Positions 26,262 to 34,254 of a stretch of 64,000 nt of DNA are shown in pieces. The notes beneath the pieces were generated by a model. It was not told the origin of the DNA and did no database searches. It worked only from the letters and a program-made list of their open reading frames with translations. The stretch spans positions 9,077 through 73,076 of the forward strand of contig JBCAXJ010000019.1 in NCBI GenBank assembly GCA_038534135.1. The letters run 5' to 3'. The translations under genes were made by a program, and so were the position numbers. Position 1 is the stretch's first letter, and the number at the start of each line of letters is the position of its first letter. This DNA comes from Thermohalobaculum sp038534135 (GTDB lineage: Bacteria > Pseudomonadota > Alphaproteobacteria > Rhodobacterales > Rhodobacteraceae).

Positions 26262-26428
26262 CTCGCCCTCCGAAAAGCGAGTTCTGGTACGCCGCTGTTC
26301 GGGTTGCGTCAATCGGCCAGCGTGCCGCGACGTTCTGCATACAATTGAATACAGAGCTGCCATTGCTGCGGTGCATCGATCCGCCTAGTGTGCCGCCAAG
26401 ATTCGTCAAGACTGATACGGAGAGAGGC

Positions 26429-27643
26429 ATGTCCAAAATCAAGGTAGAAAACCCGATTGTCGAGCTCGACGGCGACGAGATGACCCGTATTATTTGGCAG
26501 TTCATCAAAGACAAGCTGATACTTCCCTATCTCGATGTTGACCTGCTTTATTACGATCTTGGGATCGAAAGTCGTGACGCGACCGACGATCAGATCACGA
26601 TCGATGCCGCCGAGAAGATCAAGGACGTCGGTGTCGGCGTAAAGTGCGCCACCATCACACCGGACGAAGCGCGGGTCGAGGAGTTCGGCCTCAAGAAGAT
26701 GTGGCGCTCACCGAACGGCACGATCCGGAACATCCTAGGCGGCGTTGTCTTTCGTCAGCCGATCATCTGCTCGAATGTGCCGCGCCTGGTGCCGGGCTGG
26801 ACCGAACCCATCGTCATCGGGCGTCACGCATTCGGTGACCAGTACCGCGCGACCGATCTGAAGTTCCCCGGGCCGGGCAAACTGACGATGAAATTCGAAG
26901 GGGCCGACGGCACGGTCGATGAGCGCGAGGTCTTCCAGGCACCGTCCTCGGGCGTATTCATGGCGATGTACAACCTTGATGACTCCATCCGCGACTTTGC
27001 ACGCGCGTCGATGAACTATGGCCTGAACCTTGGCTGGCCGGTTTACATGTCGACCAAGAACACGATCCTGAAACAGTACGATGGGCGGTTCCTGGAACTG
27101 TTTGCCGAGATTTACGAAGCCGAGTTCCAAGACAAGTTCGAGGCGAAGGGCATCCACTACGAGCACCGCTTGATCGATGACATGGTCGCGTGCGCGATGA
27201 AGTGGTCTGGCGGTTTCGTCTGGGCCTGCAAGAACTACGATGGCGATGTGCAGTCGGATACGGTCGCACAGGGCTTCGGGTCGCTCGGCATGATGGCCTC
27301 GGTGCTGATGACCCCGGATGGGAAGATCGTGGAATCCGAGGCCGCGCACGGCACCGTCACGCGCCACTATCGCCAGCACCAGAAGGGCGAGGCGACGTCA
27401 ACGAACTCGATCGCGTCGATCTATGCCTGGACAGGCGGCCTGAAGCACCGCGCAAAGCTGGACGAGAACGCCGCACTGATGAGCTTCGCGACGACACTGG
27501 AGAAGACGATCGTCGATACCGTGGAAGCCGGGTTCATGACCAAGGACCTCGCGCTTCTTGTCGGTCCGGACCAGAAATGGCTCACGACGATGGGTTTCCT
27601 CGAGAAGGTTGACGAGAACCTGAACAAAGCGCTGTCGGGCTGA
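26429..27643 (+). CDS. icd: Isocitrate dehydrogenase, NADP-dependent (dimeric type)
   Basis: A 404-residue dimeric NADP-isocitrate dehydrogenase like those of alphaproteobacteria and eukaryotes. ENPIVELDGDEMTRIIW at the start, SPNGTIRN for substrate (Ser-Asn), YRATDLKFPG and the NADP/metal blocks LIDDMVACAMKWSGG and AHGTVTRHYRQHQKG are present, and the length is normal. It converts isocitrate to 2-oxoglutarate in the TCA cycle in the cytoplasm. GAGAGG precedes ATG 26429; the longer frame to 26345 lacks a site. It is a single-gene unit with no neighbour dependence. Confidence 0.96.
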   Translation: MSKIKVENPIVELDGDEMTRIIWQFIKDKLILPYLDVDLLYYDLGIESRDATDDQITIDAAEKIKDVGVGVKCATITPDEARVEEFGLKKMWRSPNGTIRNILGGVVFRQPIICSNVPRLVPGWTEPIVIGRHAFGDQYRATDLKFPGPGKLTMKFEGADGTVDEREVFQAPSSGVFMAMYNLDDSIRDFARASMNYGLNLGWPVYMSTKNTILKQYDGRFLELFAEIYEAEFQDKFEAKGIHYEHRLIDDMVACAMKWSGGFVWACKNYDGDVQSDTVAQGFGSLGMMASVLMTPDGKIVESEAAHGTVTRHYRQHQKGEATSTNSIASIYAWTGGLKHRAKLDENAALMSFATTLEKTIVDTVEAGFMTKDLALLVGPDQKWLTTMGFLEKVDENLNKALSG

Positions 27644-28015
27644 CACCCGTCACGAAAACAATGTTGCTCGAAACAATCATCGGTTGTATTCTGGGAAGTG
27701 GGCGGCCTCGGAGAAGACCGCCCGTAGGAACGCGGTGCCTAGGCGAAGCAACTTACGCAGCGAGTTCCGGTTCAGATGAAGGGACGTGTTTGGTGTCCTG
27801 CCGTCTGTGGGGTAACCGTCGCTCACGGAATGGATTAACAAAAGTTAACCTCCCCTGTCTGTGGGCTAGCGCACAATCCTTGAATTTTTGCCGCATTTGA
27901 GGGGATGCGCTTCCGTAGGCATTTGAATTAAAGTAAACTTACCGAGCCTTGGGGGGTTCCAGGTGCACGAGACTGGGTGCCGCGCGAGCGGTACATGAAA
28001 GGAGCGTTGGCCGTC
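27644..28015. other. Intergenic region between icd and a Crp/Fnr regulator gene
   Basis: This 372-base gap contains a hairpin (GGGCGG facing CCGCCC near 27700-27724, no T-run) that could serve icd, and a TTAAC-AAAA-GTTAA inverted repeat at 27835-27848 likely to be a regulator site for the Crp/Fnr gene. A 79-codon open frame (27661-27900) has no ribosome site and looks like noise. An ATG at 27995 and a GTG at 27977 are possible earlier starts of the regulator. Confidence 0.5.
27835..27848. promoter_or_regulatory. Inverted repeat TTAAC-N4-GTTAA upstream of Crp/Fnr gene
   Basis: A perfect palindrome of two 5-base arms, TTAAC and GTTAA, about 170 bases before the start codon. It could bind a dimeric regulator, perhaps autoregulation, or resembles a TTAA-N6-TTAA variant of a CtrA-type site. 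No direct evidence decides. Confidence 0.4.
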
Positions 28016-28699
28016 ATGTCGGACCAGCTAGATTTCGATTTTCCCGAGGGCAGCACACTCTACGCATGTGGGCCGGACGGATACGCCGCGCTTGCGCAGT
28101 TCTGGACAGAAAGCAATTTTCCCCCGAAATCCGTGATCGTCAGCGAAAGCGACACAGACGACGATGTCTTCTTTGTCGTCAAAGGCCTGGCACGGGCGGC
28201 CACATTCACCGACAACGGCAGAGAGGTGCTGTATTCGGATCTGCCGCGCGGAGACTCTTTTGGGATTTTCGCCGCGGTCGATGGAGAACCGCGATCCACG
28301 AACGTCTTCGCCAAAGAGCACAGCCGGATCGCACGGATGTCCGCCGGTCACTTCCGCGAGGTCCTCTACTCAAACGAGGCCGTCAATCGGGCGTTCATCC
28401 ACTACCTTGTCGATCGGATCCGATACCTGTCGGGGCGCATGACCGAAGCGACGACACTGTCGACCGAACAACGCCTTTGCGCGCAACTGCTGCGCATGTG
28501 CGAGAAGACCGGCAAGGACACAGGCTTCATCGAGAGACTTGCGACGCAACAGGAGCTTGCGACGCTTATCTCCTCTCAACGCGAATCCGTCGGTCGGGAA
28601 ATGTCGAAACTCAAGGACCAGGGACTGATCAGCCGCGAAGGCAAATCACTCACGGTGCTCAGCCTGCGCGGGCTGGAGACGAAACTGAGCGATTTGTGA
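28016..28699 (+). CDS. Crp/Fnr-family transcriptional regulator
   Basis: A 227-residue regulator if started at ATG 28016; GGAG lies 11 bases upstream, and ATG 27995 is an alternative. Residues ~30-120 form a cyclic-nucleotide-binding-like beta barrel (FFVVKGLARAATFTDNG, GDSFGIFAAVDGEPRST), and the C-terminus has the winged helix (ATQQELATLISSQRESVGRE with the RE of the recognition helix, and KLKDQGLISREG). The N-terminal Cys cluster of oxygen-sensing Fnr is absent, so it is not FnrL. Convergent with the degenerate kinase gene at 28754. Confidence 0.85.
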   Translation: MSDQLDFDFPEGSTLYACGPDGYAALAQFWTESNFPPKSVIVSESDTDDDVFFVVKGLARAATFTDNGREVLYSDLPRGDSFGIFAAVDGEPRSTNVFAKEHSRIARMSAGHFREVLYSNEAVNRAFIHYLVDRIRYLSGRMTEATTLSTEQRLCAQLLRMCEKTGKDTGFIERLATQQELATLISSQRESVGREMSKLKDQGLISREGKSLTVLSLRGLETKLSDL

Positions 28700-28753
28700 G
28701 ACTGTCCTTGTGCCCGGTGCGCCCAGGCGGAGTGTCGGTCGCGGGTTCCGTCG

Positions 28754-29965
28754 TCAAACCTTGGCAGGTCGCTCAAGCAGGATTGACTTTGGGAAGCGTA
28801 TCGCGATGCGCACAGCGCCGTCCTCGGCCTCCGATAGCTTGAATTCGCCGCCATTCTTTTCGGCCAATCGCTGGCACAAGGACCAGGAATAGCTGTCTCC
28901 GATCACAGGCACCGTCTCGCCCAGCAGCGAGGCACGTTTGGCCAGGGCCTGCTTTCGGCCCGAGAGAGGGACGCCCTGATCCCTGAACCAGAGGATCGGA
29001 TTGTTGTCCGGATCCGCGGCGCAACCAACTTCGATATCCGGGACATGGCCCAGCCGATTGTTGCGCGTAATGTTCAACAGCATCTCTTCGATCATCATCG
29101 CCATGAGAGATCGCCGGGCGGAAATCACGGGAAGAGTGCCAATTCTGAAATGGGCCCGGCTTGCATGCAGCTCGCCGCATTCGTCAGAGATGATTTCTTC
29201 CACGAGTCTGCCAAGTTCAACCGGCGCTGGCAGATCCAGGGGTTTATAGGTGGCGGATGTGATCACGGTGTCATCGATCAGACCGGTCACTGTCCGTGTC
29301 ATCCGCGAGAGGCGCCGCGCCATTGACTGATGTTCAGCCGGCTCCGCTTCGACCGTCTTCAGGGACTGCCACGCAAGGTTCAAAAGCGGCAGTGTCTCGG
29401 CCTTCAACAACCGCATGTTCCTCAGCGACGTTCGGCGCACGCCAGCAAGTTCGGCCTCGAGATTCGAGATCACTGCCAGATGATCAGCGGTCGCTCCCTT
29501 GCCTCTGCGTAAAGCGTTTTCAACGGCCTGGTCGAACGTTCCAACGTCGAGCGCACGAAGACTGAAGCAGTCGACTGCTCCCGCGCGCAACACGTCGAGC
29601 GCGCATGTCATACCCTGGTCGTCGGTCATGACGATGACAGGTGTCGCTGCCGTCCTGCCGTCGGAAGCCAGTTCGCGGGCCAGTTCGATACCCGCGCCTT
29701 CGTCAACCTGCAGATCAAGCAGGATAAGGTCAGCCTCCTCCCGATCAATCTCGACGCGCGTCGCATCAGGTGAGTGTGTCACCGTGAACGCGATCTCATG
29801 GCGTGACGTGCGCGCCGCGTCGACGATCGCGGATGGGAGGTGCGAACCAACCTGCATGACAATACATCGAAGACCGGGTCGAGGTGGCGCGTCCGCACCG
29901 TTCTCGGTGTCTTCAAAGGTCGCGAACAGGTCATCTGTTTCAAACAGATTGGCGGCAGGGTTCAT
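28754..29965 (-). CDS. Receiver plus degenerate histidine-kinase-like regulator
   Basis: A 403-residue soluble protein. Residues ~30-150 form a receiver domain (LILLDLQVDEG with a possible phospho-Asp, VIVMTDDQG), but the conserved C-terminal Lys region reads DCFSLRA with no Lys. Residues ~170-260 resemble a dimerisation helix pair yet no phospho-accepting His is seen (MRLLKAETLPLLN). Residues ~270-395 resemble a GHKL ATPase with the N-box weak (MLLNITRNN) and the G2 box GLGLS replaced by GDSYSWSL. It looks like a signalling pseudo-kinase or scaffold. Start ATG 29965 follows AGGAT. Confidence 0.72.
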   Translation of the reverse strand: MNPAANLFETDDLFATFEDTENGADAPPRPGLRCIVMQVGSHLPSAIVDAARTSRHEIAFTVTHSPDATRVEIDREEADLILLDLQVDEGAGIELARELASDGRTAATPVIVMTDDQGMTCALDVLRAGAVDCFSLRALDVGTFDQAVENALRRGKGATADHLAVISNLEAELAGVRRTSLRNMRLLKAETLPLLNLAWQSLKTVEAEPAEHQSMARRLSRMTRTVTGLIDDTVITSATYKPLDLPAPVELGRLVEEIISDECGELHASRAHFRIGTLPVISARRSLMAMMIEEMLLNITRNNRLGHVPDIEVGCAADPDNNPILWFRDQGVPLSGRKQALAKRASLLGETVPVIGDSYSWSLCQRLAEKNGGEFKLSEAEDGAVRIAIRFPKSILLERPAKV

Positions 29966-30134
29966 CGCGCATCCTCTCGGGGACTTCGTCCGCGTGAACG
30001 CTAATCGCGATAGGGTAAATTTGTGCCTAACTCGGATTGGAAGACACGCCGATAGATCGAATATGCGCCACACATTCCTTCGACGCGCTGATTTGTTTGT
30101 GGAACCTCAACGTCTGGCTTGCCATGTTCCCTGT

Positions 30135-30806
30135 ATGGAATCGGTCAAACTCCCGCGGCGATCACCTGAGCGCGCCGAACAAATCGCCGATGCGGTGGTC
30201 CACATTGTCGGTGTGACGACAGTGATGTTGGCGGCCCCGGTTCTTGTCACGCTCGCAGCCGTGTGGCGGGACGACGCCGCTGTCATCGCGGCGATCGCGA
30301 TCTATGCGGCCAGCCTGCTGATTATGGTCTTGTCGTCCGCAAGCTACAACCTTGCGAGCATTCGTCTGCCGCAGGGCGGCCTTCTCGAACTTCTGAGGCG
30401 CATCGATCACAGTGCGATTTATGTCAAGATTGCAGGGACTTACACGCCGTTCGCAGTGATCGCTGGCGGACCGCTCGGGCGTTGGTTGCTGATCGGCGTG
30501 TGGACCGGTGCAATCCTTGGCACCGCCGGCAAGCTGTTTGCTCCCGATCGATGGGAGCGCCTGTCCATCGCGCTCTACCTGGCCATGGGTTGGGCGTTTG
30601 TCGTGGCCGCTGGTCCGATCAGTGCCTCGCTGACAACGGCCACCTTGGTGCTGATCATCATCGGCGGTTGCCTGTACTCGATCGGCGTCATTTTCCACGT
30701 TTGGGAGCGACTACCGTACCAGAACGCAATCTGGCATGTGTTCGTTTTGATCGCGAGCCTGGTTTTCTATTCTGCGATGATCGTCGAGGTTGCCATCGGC
30801 ACTTAA
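30135..30806 (+). CDS. Hemolysin III / YqfA-type (PAQR) membrane protein
   Basis: A 223-residue membrane protein with about seven helices. RIDHSAIYVKIAGTYTPF and GVIFHVWERLPYQNAIWHVFVL hold the conserved Ser/Asp/His cluster of the PAQR/hemolysin III family, thought to be metal-dependent lipid hydrolases or receptors. ATG 30135 begins MESVKLPRRS; the much longer open frame before it is antisense to the receiver gene. It is divergent from that gene with a 169-base gap. Hemolytic activity is not implied. Confidence 0.83.
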   Translation: MESVKLPRRSPERAEQIADAVVHIVGVTTVMLAAPVLVTLAAVWRDDAAVIAAIAIYAASLLIMVLSSASYNLASIRLPQGGLLELLRRIDHSAIYVKIAGTYTPFAVIAGGPLGRWLLIGVWTGAILGTAGKLFAPDRWERLSIALYLAMGWAFVVAAGPISASLTTATLVLIIIGGCLYSIGVIFHVWERLPYQNAIWHVFVLIASLVFYSAMIVEVAIGT

Positions 30807-30905
30807 CGGGCTCCAGCCCAGCGGCGAAGATGCAGAATCGAGTCGACCCGCAGGCCATTTCCTCGCTATGAGATCCGGAATACCGGCTGAATCCAGGGAT
30901 GGTCC

Positions 30906-31412
30906 GTGACTGACAAGCTACCACACGAAAAAGGCTTCCATGTCTCGTGGGAGCAGATGCACCGTGACAGCCGAGCCCTCGCCTGGCGATTGGATCATCA
31001 GGGCCCGGGCGTGGATGGGTCGTGGAAAGCGGTCATCGCAATTACGCGCGGTGGCATGGTTCCAGCCTGCATCATAGCGCGCGAACTGAACATCCGGGTT
31101 GTCGATACAATTTCGGTCAAGTCCTACGACCATCAAAGCCAGACCGAGGCGCAGATCCTCAAAGCGCCGGATGCGGAACTTGCCGGAGATGGTGAAGGGA
31201 TCCTCGTGATCGACGATCTTGTCGACAGCGGCCGCACGCTGGAAGTCGTGCGCAAGCTTTATCCGCAAGCCCACTTCGCCACGGTCTATGCCAAGCCAAA
31301 GGGCAAGCCGATGGTTCACAGCTATATCACCGAAGTGAGCCAGGACACGTGGATCTTCTTTCCGTGGGATATGGCGCTGCAATATGTCGAGCCCTATCGC
31401 GGCACGGCCTGA
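30906..31412 (+). CDS. gpt: Xanthine phosphoribosyltransferase
   Basis: A 168-residue PRTase. The PRPP motif VIDDLVDSGRT near 100, IAITRGGMVPACIIARELN near 48 and a VYAKPKGKP substrate loop match xanthine phosphoribosyltransferase. It makes XMP (or GMP) from the base and PRPP in the cytoplasm. The start is GTG 30906. A BMP-type binding protein gene follows 67 bases later, so base or nucleoside uptake and salvage may be linked. Confidence 0.88.
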   Translation: MTDKLPHEKGFHVSWEQMHRDSRALAWRLDHQGPGVDGSWKAVIAITRGGMVPACIIARELNIRVVDTISVKSYDHQSQTEAQILKAPDAELAGDGEGILVIDDLVDSGRTLEVVRKLYPQAHFATVYAKPKGKPMVHSYITEVSQDTWIFFPWDMALQYVEPYRGTA

Positions 31413-31479
31413 GACATCCACTTCTGGGAGGAAACGCCCGTCAGAGGCGATCACAACACGGACAGAGGAGAGAGGTATC

Positions 31480-32544
31480 ATGTTTCGAAAGACCCTCGCG
31501 GGGCTTGCTGCGGCAGCGCTGCTGGCAAGCTCGGCGTTCGCCGCCGATCTGAAAGTCGGCTTCGTCTATGTCGGACCCATCGGTGACCATGGCTGGACCT
31601 ATCAGCACGATCAGGGTCGGCTGGCGGTCGAAGCGCATTTTGGAGATAAGGTTGAAACGACCTATGTCGAAAGCGTCGCCGAGGGCCCGGATGCCGAGCG
31701 CGTCATTCGCCAGCTTGCGGCATCGGGGCACGGCCTGATCTTCACCACATCGTTCGGTTACATGGATCCGACGATCAAGATCGCCAAGATGTTCCCGGAT
31801 GTGAAATTCGAGCACGCAACGGGCTACAAGCGCGCCGACAATGTCTCGACCTATTCGGGCCGGTTCTACGAGGGCCGTACGGTCGCCGGTGTGATCGCGG
31901 GCCAGATGACCAAGACCAACAAGATCGGCTACATTGCGTCCTTCCCGATCCCCGAGGTCGTGCGCGGCATCAACGCCACCGCCTTGGCGGCGCAATCGGT
32001 CAATCCGGACGCCGAGGTCTCGGTCGTTTGGGTCAACACGTGGTATGATCCCGGCAAGGAAGCCGACGCTGCAAAAGCGCTGATGGCCGCCGGTGCCGAT
32101 ATCATCATGCAGCACACCGACTCGCCCGCAGCATTGCAGGCCGCCGAGAACACCGAGGGCGTGCTGGCTTTCGGTCAGGCCTCGGACATGATCAAGTTCG
32201 CGCCGACCTCGCAGTTGACCGCGATCGAGGACAACTGGGCGCCCTACTACATCAAACGCGTGCAGGACGTGCTGGACGGCACCTGGGAAAGCTCGGACTC
32301 GTGGGAAGGCCTCGCCAAGAACGAGGTCGTCATGGCGCCATATTGGAACATGCCCTACGAGGTCGCAAACATGGCTGCCGAGGTTGAGGCCGAAGTCCGC
32401 ATGGGCGTCCGCCATCCGTTCGCGGGTCCAATCGTTGATCGTGATGGAACTGAACGCGTCCCAGCAGGACAGAACGCGGATGACGGCATGCTGCTGGGCA
32501 TGGACTTCTTCGTGCAGGGCGTCTCGGGCGATCTGCCGAAGTAA
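31480..32544 (+). CDS. BMP-family ABC transporter substrate-binding protein
   Basis: A 354-residue exported binding protein. An N-terminal signal peptide ends at AFAADLK, without a lipobox Cys, so it is periplasmic. The mature protein has VGFVYVGPIGDHGWTYQHDQG, FTTSFGYMDP and the BMP/PnrA nucleoside-binding fold blocks (HTDSPAALQAAE, MLLGMDFFVQGVSG). Family members bind purine nucleosides or related compounds. GAGGAGAGAGG lies before ATG 31480. Permease and ATPase genes are not adjacent. Placement after gpt supports a purine role. Confidence 0.86.
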   Translation: MFRKTLAGLAAAALLASSAFAADLKVGFVYVGPIGDHGWTYQHDQGRLAVEAHFGDKVETTYVESVAEGPDAERVIRQLAASGHGLIFTTSFGYMDPTIKIAKMFPDVKFEHATGYKRADNVSTYSGRFYEGRTVAGVIAGQMTKTNKIGYIASFPIPEVVRGINATALAAQSVNPDAEVSVVWVNTWYDPGKEADAAKALMAAGADIIMQHTDSPAALQAAENTEGVLAFGQASDMIKFAPTSQLTAIEDNWAPYYIKRVQDVLDGTWESSDSWEGLAKNEVVMAPYWNMPYEVANMAAEVEAEVRMGVRHPFAGPIVDRDGTERVPAGQNADDGMLLGMDFFVQGVSGDLPK

Positions 32545-32583
32545 GGCGCGCCGACCAATGACGCGCCGAATGGCACCAGATTG

Positions 32584-32610
32584 GGGGAGGCCGATGGGCC
32601 TCCCCTTTTT
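32584..32610 (+). terminator. Intrinsic terminator of the BMP-protein gene
   Basis: A perfect 9-bp stem GGGGAGGCC facing GGCCTCCCC across GATG is followed at once by five T, about 40 bases after the stop codon. This is the clearest terminator in the window and separates the purine unit from the riboswitch downstream. Confidence 0.9.
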
Positions 32611-32659
32611 GTTGGTTGAACTGCGGCGCTGATTCGCCCATGTTCCACGTGCTGGAACT

Positions 32660-32840
32660 TCTCGCACGGGAGAGTGCGGGTCCGCCCGCCGCCGAAGGAG
32701 CAACCGCCCCGGAACCTCTCAGGCACACGGACCGCGCGAGAAAAGGCAATCTGGAGAGCGGGCGCAGGCGTGCGTCCCACCGAAGGAGAAACGGCGCTTC
32801 GCCGAAATCTCTCAGGTTCCTGGACAGATGGGGCTCGGGT
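32660..32840 (+). ncRNA. Tandem glycine riboswitch
   Basis: Two glycine aptamers lie in series ahead of a D-amino-acid dehydrogenase gene. The first (about 32663-32741) has GGAGAG, the core GCCGAAGGAGCAA at 32690-32703 and CCTCTCAGGCA near 32715-32725. The second (about 32750-32835) has GGAGAG at 32753, ACCGAAGGAGAAA near 32779-32791 and ATCTCTCAGG near 32807-32816, with a short A-rich linker between. This is the classical cooperative glycine sensor. No T-run terminator follows, so control is likely at translation. The transcript begins downstream of the terminator at 32610. Confidence 0.9.
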
Positions 32841-32887
32841 TCGGATGTCCGGACCGGGTCATAGCACTGTCAACAGGGAACCAGACC

Positions 32888-34168
32888 ATGTCCATTCACC
32901 CGATGCGCAGGATCGCCGTTATCGGAGCCGGGATCACCGGTGTCACCACCGCACGAGCGCTGAATGCCCGCGGCTTCGATGTCACCGTCTTCGACCGCAA
33001 CCGCTATGCGGCGATGGAGACCAGCTTTGCCAATGGCGGTCAGCTTTCGGCTTCGAATGCCGAGGTCTGGAACAGCTGGGGCACGATCCTGAAGGGCCTG
33101 AAATGGATGATGAAATCCGACGCGCCGCTGTCGGTGAACCCCTGGCCGACCTGGCACAAATACTCCTGGATGGCCGAGTTCATGGCAAACATCCCGAACT
33201 ATCGGCGCAACACGGTCGAGACCGTGCGGATGGCGCTGCAGGCCCGCACACTGCTGGAAAACCACGCAGCCCAGTACGCTTTCGAATTCGCGGCAGAGCA
33301 TCGTGGGATCCTGCACGTCTATTCGGACCGAAAGGACTTTGCCCATGCCACGCGGGTGAACAAGGTTCTTGCGCAGGGCGGGCTTGATCGCCGGGCCGTC
33401 ACCGTCAACGAAATGCTCGAGATCGAACCGACGTTGAAGGGCGATCTGATCGGCGGCTATTACACGCCCGGCGACTTCACCGGTGACATCCATCGCTACA
33501 CGACCGGACTGGCCTCCGCGCTGTCCGAACGCGGCGTCAACTTCCGCTATGGGACGGCCGTTGATCACGTGGCGCATATCTCGAACGGCGTCGTGGTCGG
33601 GCATGGCGGCGACGAGGAGATCTTCGACGGCATCGTCGTCTGCGCTGGTGTGCGCAGCCGCGATCTGGCAGCACAGGTCGGGGACCGGGTGAACATCTAT
33701 CCGGTGAAAGGCTACTCGATCACGGTCAATCTGAATGACGAGGCCAGCCGCGCCGCAGCACCCTGGGTCAGCCTGTTGGACGACAAGGCCAAGATCGTCA
33801 CGTCGCGTCTGGGTGAAGATCGCTTCCGCCTGGCCGGAACGGCCGAGTTCAACGGTTACAATCGCGACATCCGCCAGGATCGCATCGACCCGCTGATCGG
33901 GTGGTGCGAGACGCACTTCCCCGGCGTCTCGACCGAGGATGTGACCCCGTGGGCCGGACTGCGCCCGATGATGCCGAACATGATGCCGCGCGTCGGCGCG
34001 GGGCGACGTCCGGGTGTGTTCTACAACACAGGGCACGGCCATCTGGGTTGGACGCTGTCCGCTGCCACGGCGGAGATTGTCGGAGATGCTGTTCTGGCTG
34101 GTTCCCGTCAGAGCCAACAGCATACTGTCCCGGACACCACGGGGCTGGAGCACGCTGCCGCGGTCTGA
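32888..34168 (+). CDS. dadA: D-amino-acid dehydrogenase (FAD-dependent, DadA-like)
   Basis: A 426-residue FAD-dependent amine dehydrogenase. The Rossmann motif IAVIGAGITGVTTARAL is at residues ~8-24; FANGGQLSASNAEVWNSW near 45 and GLRPMMPNMMP plus FYNTGHGHLGWTL near the C-terminus are DadA hallmarks. It oxidises D-amino acids (possibly including glycine) to 2-oxoacids, passing electrons to the membrane pool. The ATG 32888 lies 48 bases after the glycine riboswitch, which probably controls it. The frame extends upstream into the riboswitch but is not used. Confidence 0.9.
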   Translation: MSIHPMRRIAVIGAGITGVTTARALNARGFDVTVFDRNRYAAMETSFANGGQLSASNAEVWNSWGTILKGLKWMMKSDAPLSVNPWPTWHKYSWMAEFMANIPNYRRNTVETVRMALQARTLLENHAAQYAFEFAAEHRGILHVYSDRKDFAHATRVNKVLAQGGLDRRAVTVNEMLEIEPTLKGDLIGGYYTPGDFTGDIHRYTTGLASALSERGVNFRYGTAVDHVAHISNGVVVGHGGDEEIFDGIVVCAGVRSRDLAAQVGDRVNIYPVKGYSITVNLNDEASRAAAPWVSLLDDKAKIVTSRLGEDRFRLAGTAEFNGYNRDIRQDRIDPLIGWCETHFPGVSTEDVTPWAGLRPMMPNMMPRVGAGRRPGVFYNTGHGHLGWTLSAATAEIVGDAVLAGSRQSQQHTVPDTTGLEHAAAV

Positions 34169-34180
34169 TCAAGGGCGCGA

Positions 34181-34204
34181 CGCGCCGGGCTCTTGTCCGG
34201 CGCG
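34181..34204 (+). repeat. GC-rich hairpin between dadA and hemB
   Basis: An 8-bp perfect stem CGCGCCGG and CCGGCGCG with an 8-base loop sits 12 bases after the dadA stop. It lacks a T-run, so it may stabilise mRNA or weakly attenuate without fully stopping transcription into hemB. Confidence 0.5.
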
Positions 34205-34254
34205 CCCCTGCCATGCAACTGTCTCGTCAGATTGACACGAGCGAGACCCAGCCA

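Noticed and set aside
26262..26363. 34-residue N-terminal extension of the FkbM-type gene
   Set aside because: The ATG at 26261 has a GGAGGG site and the extension would overlap the icd leader.
27661..27900. 79-codon open frame after icd
   Set aside because: No ribosome site, Arg/Pro/Gly-rich composition, no recognisable motif.
29499..30134. Long 5' extension of the hemolysin-III frame
   Set aside because: It lies opposite the receiver-kinase gene; the PAQR protein begins at 30135.
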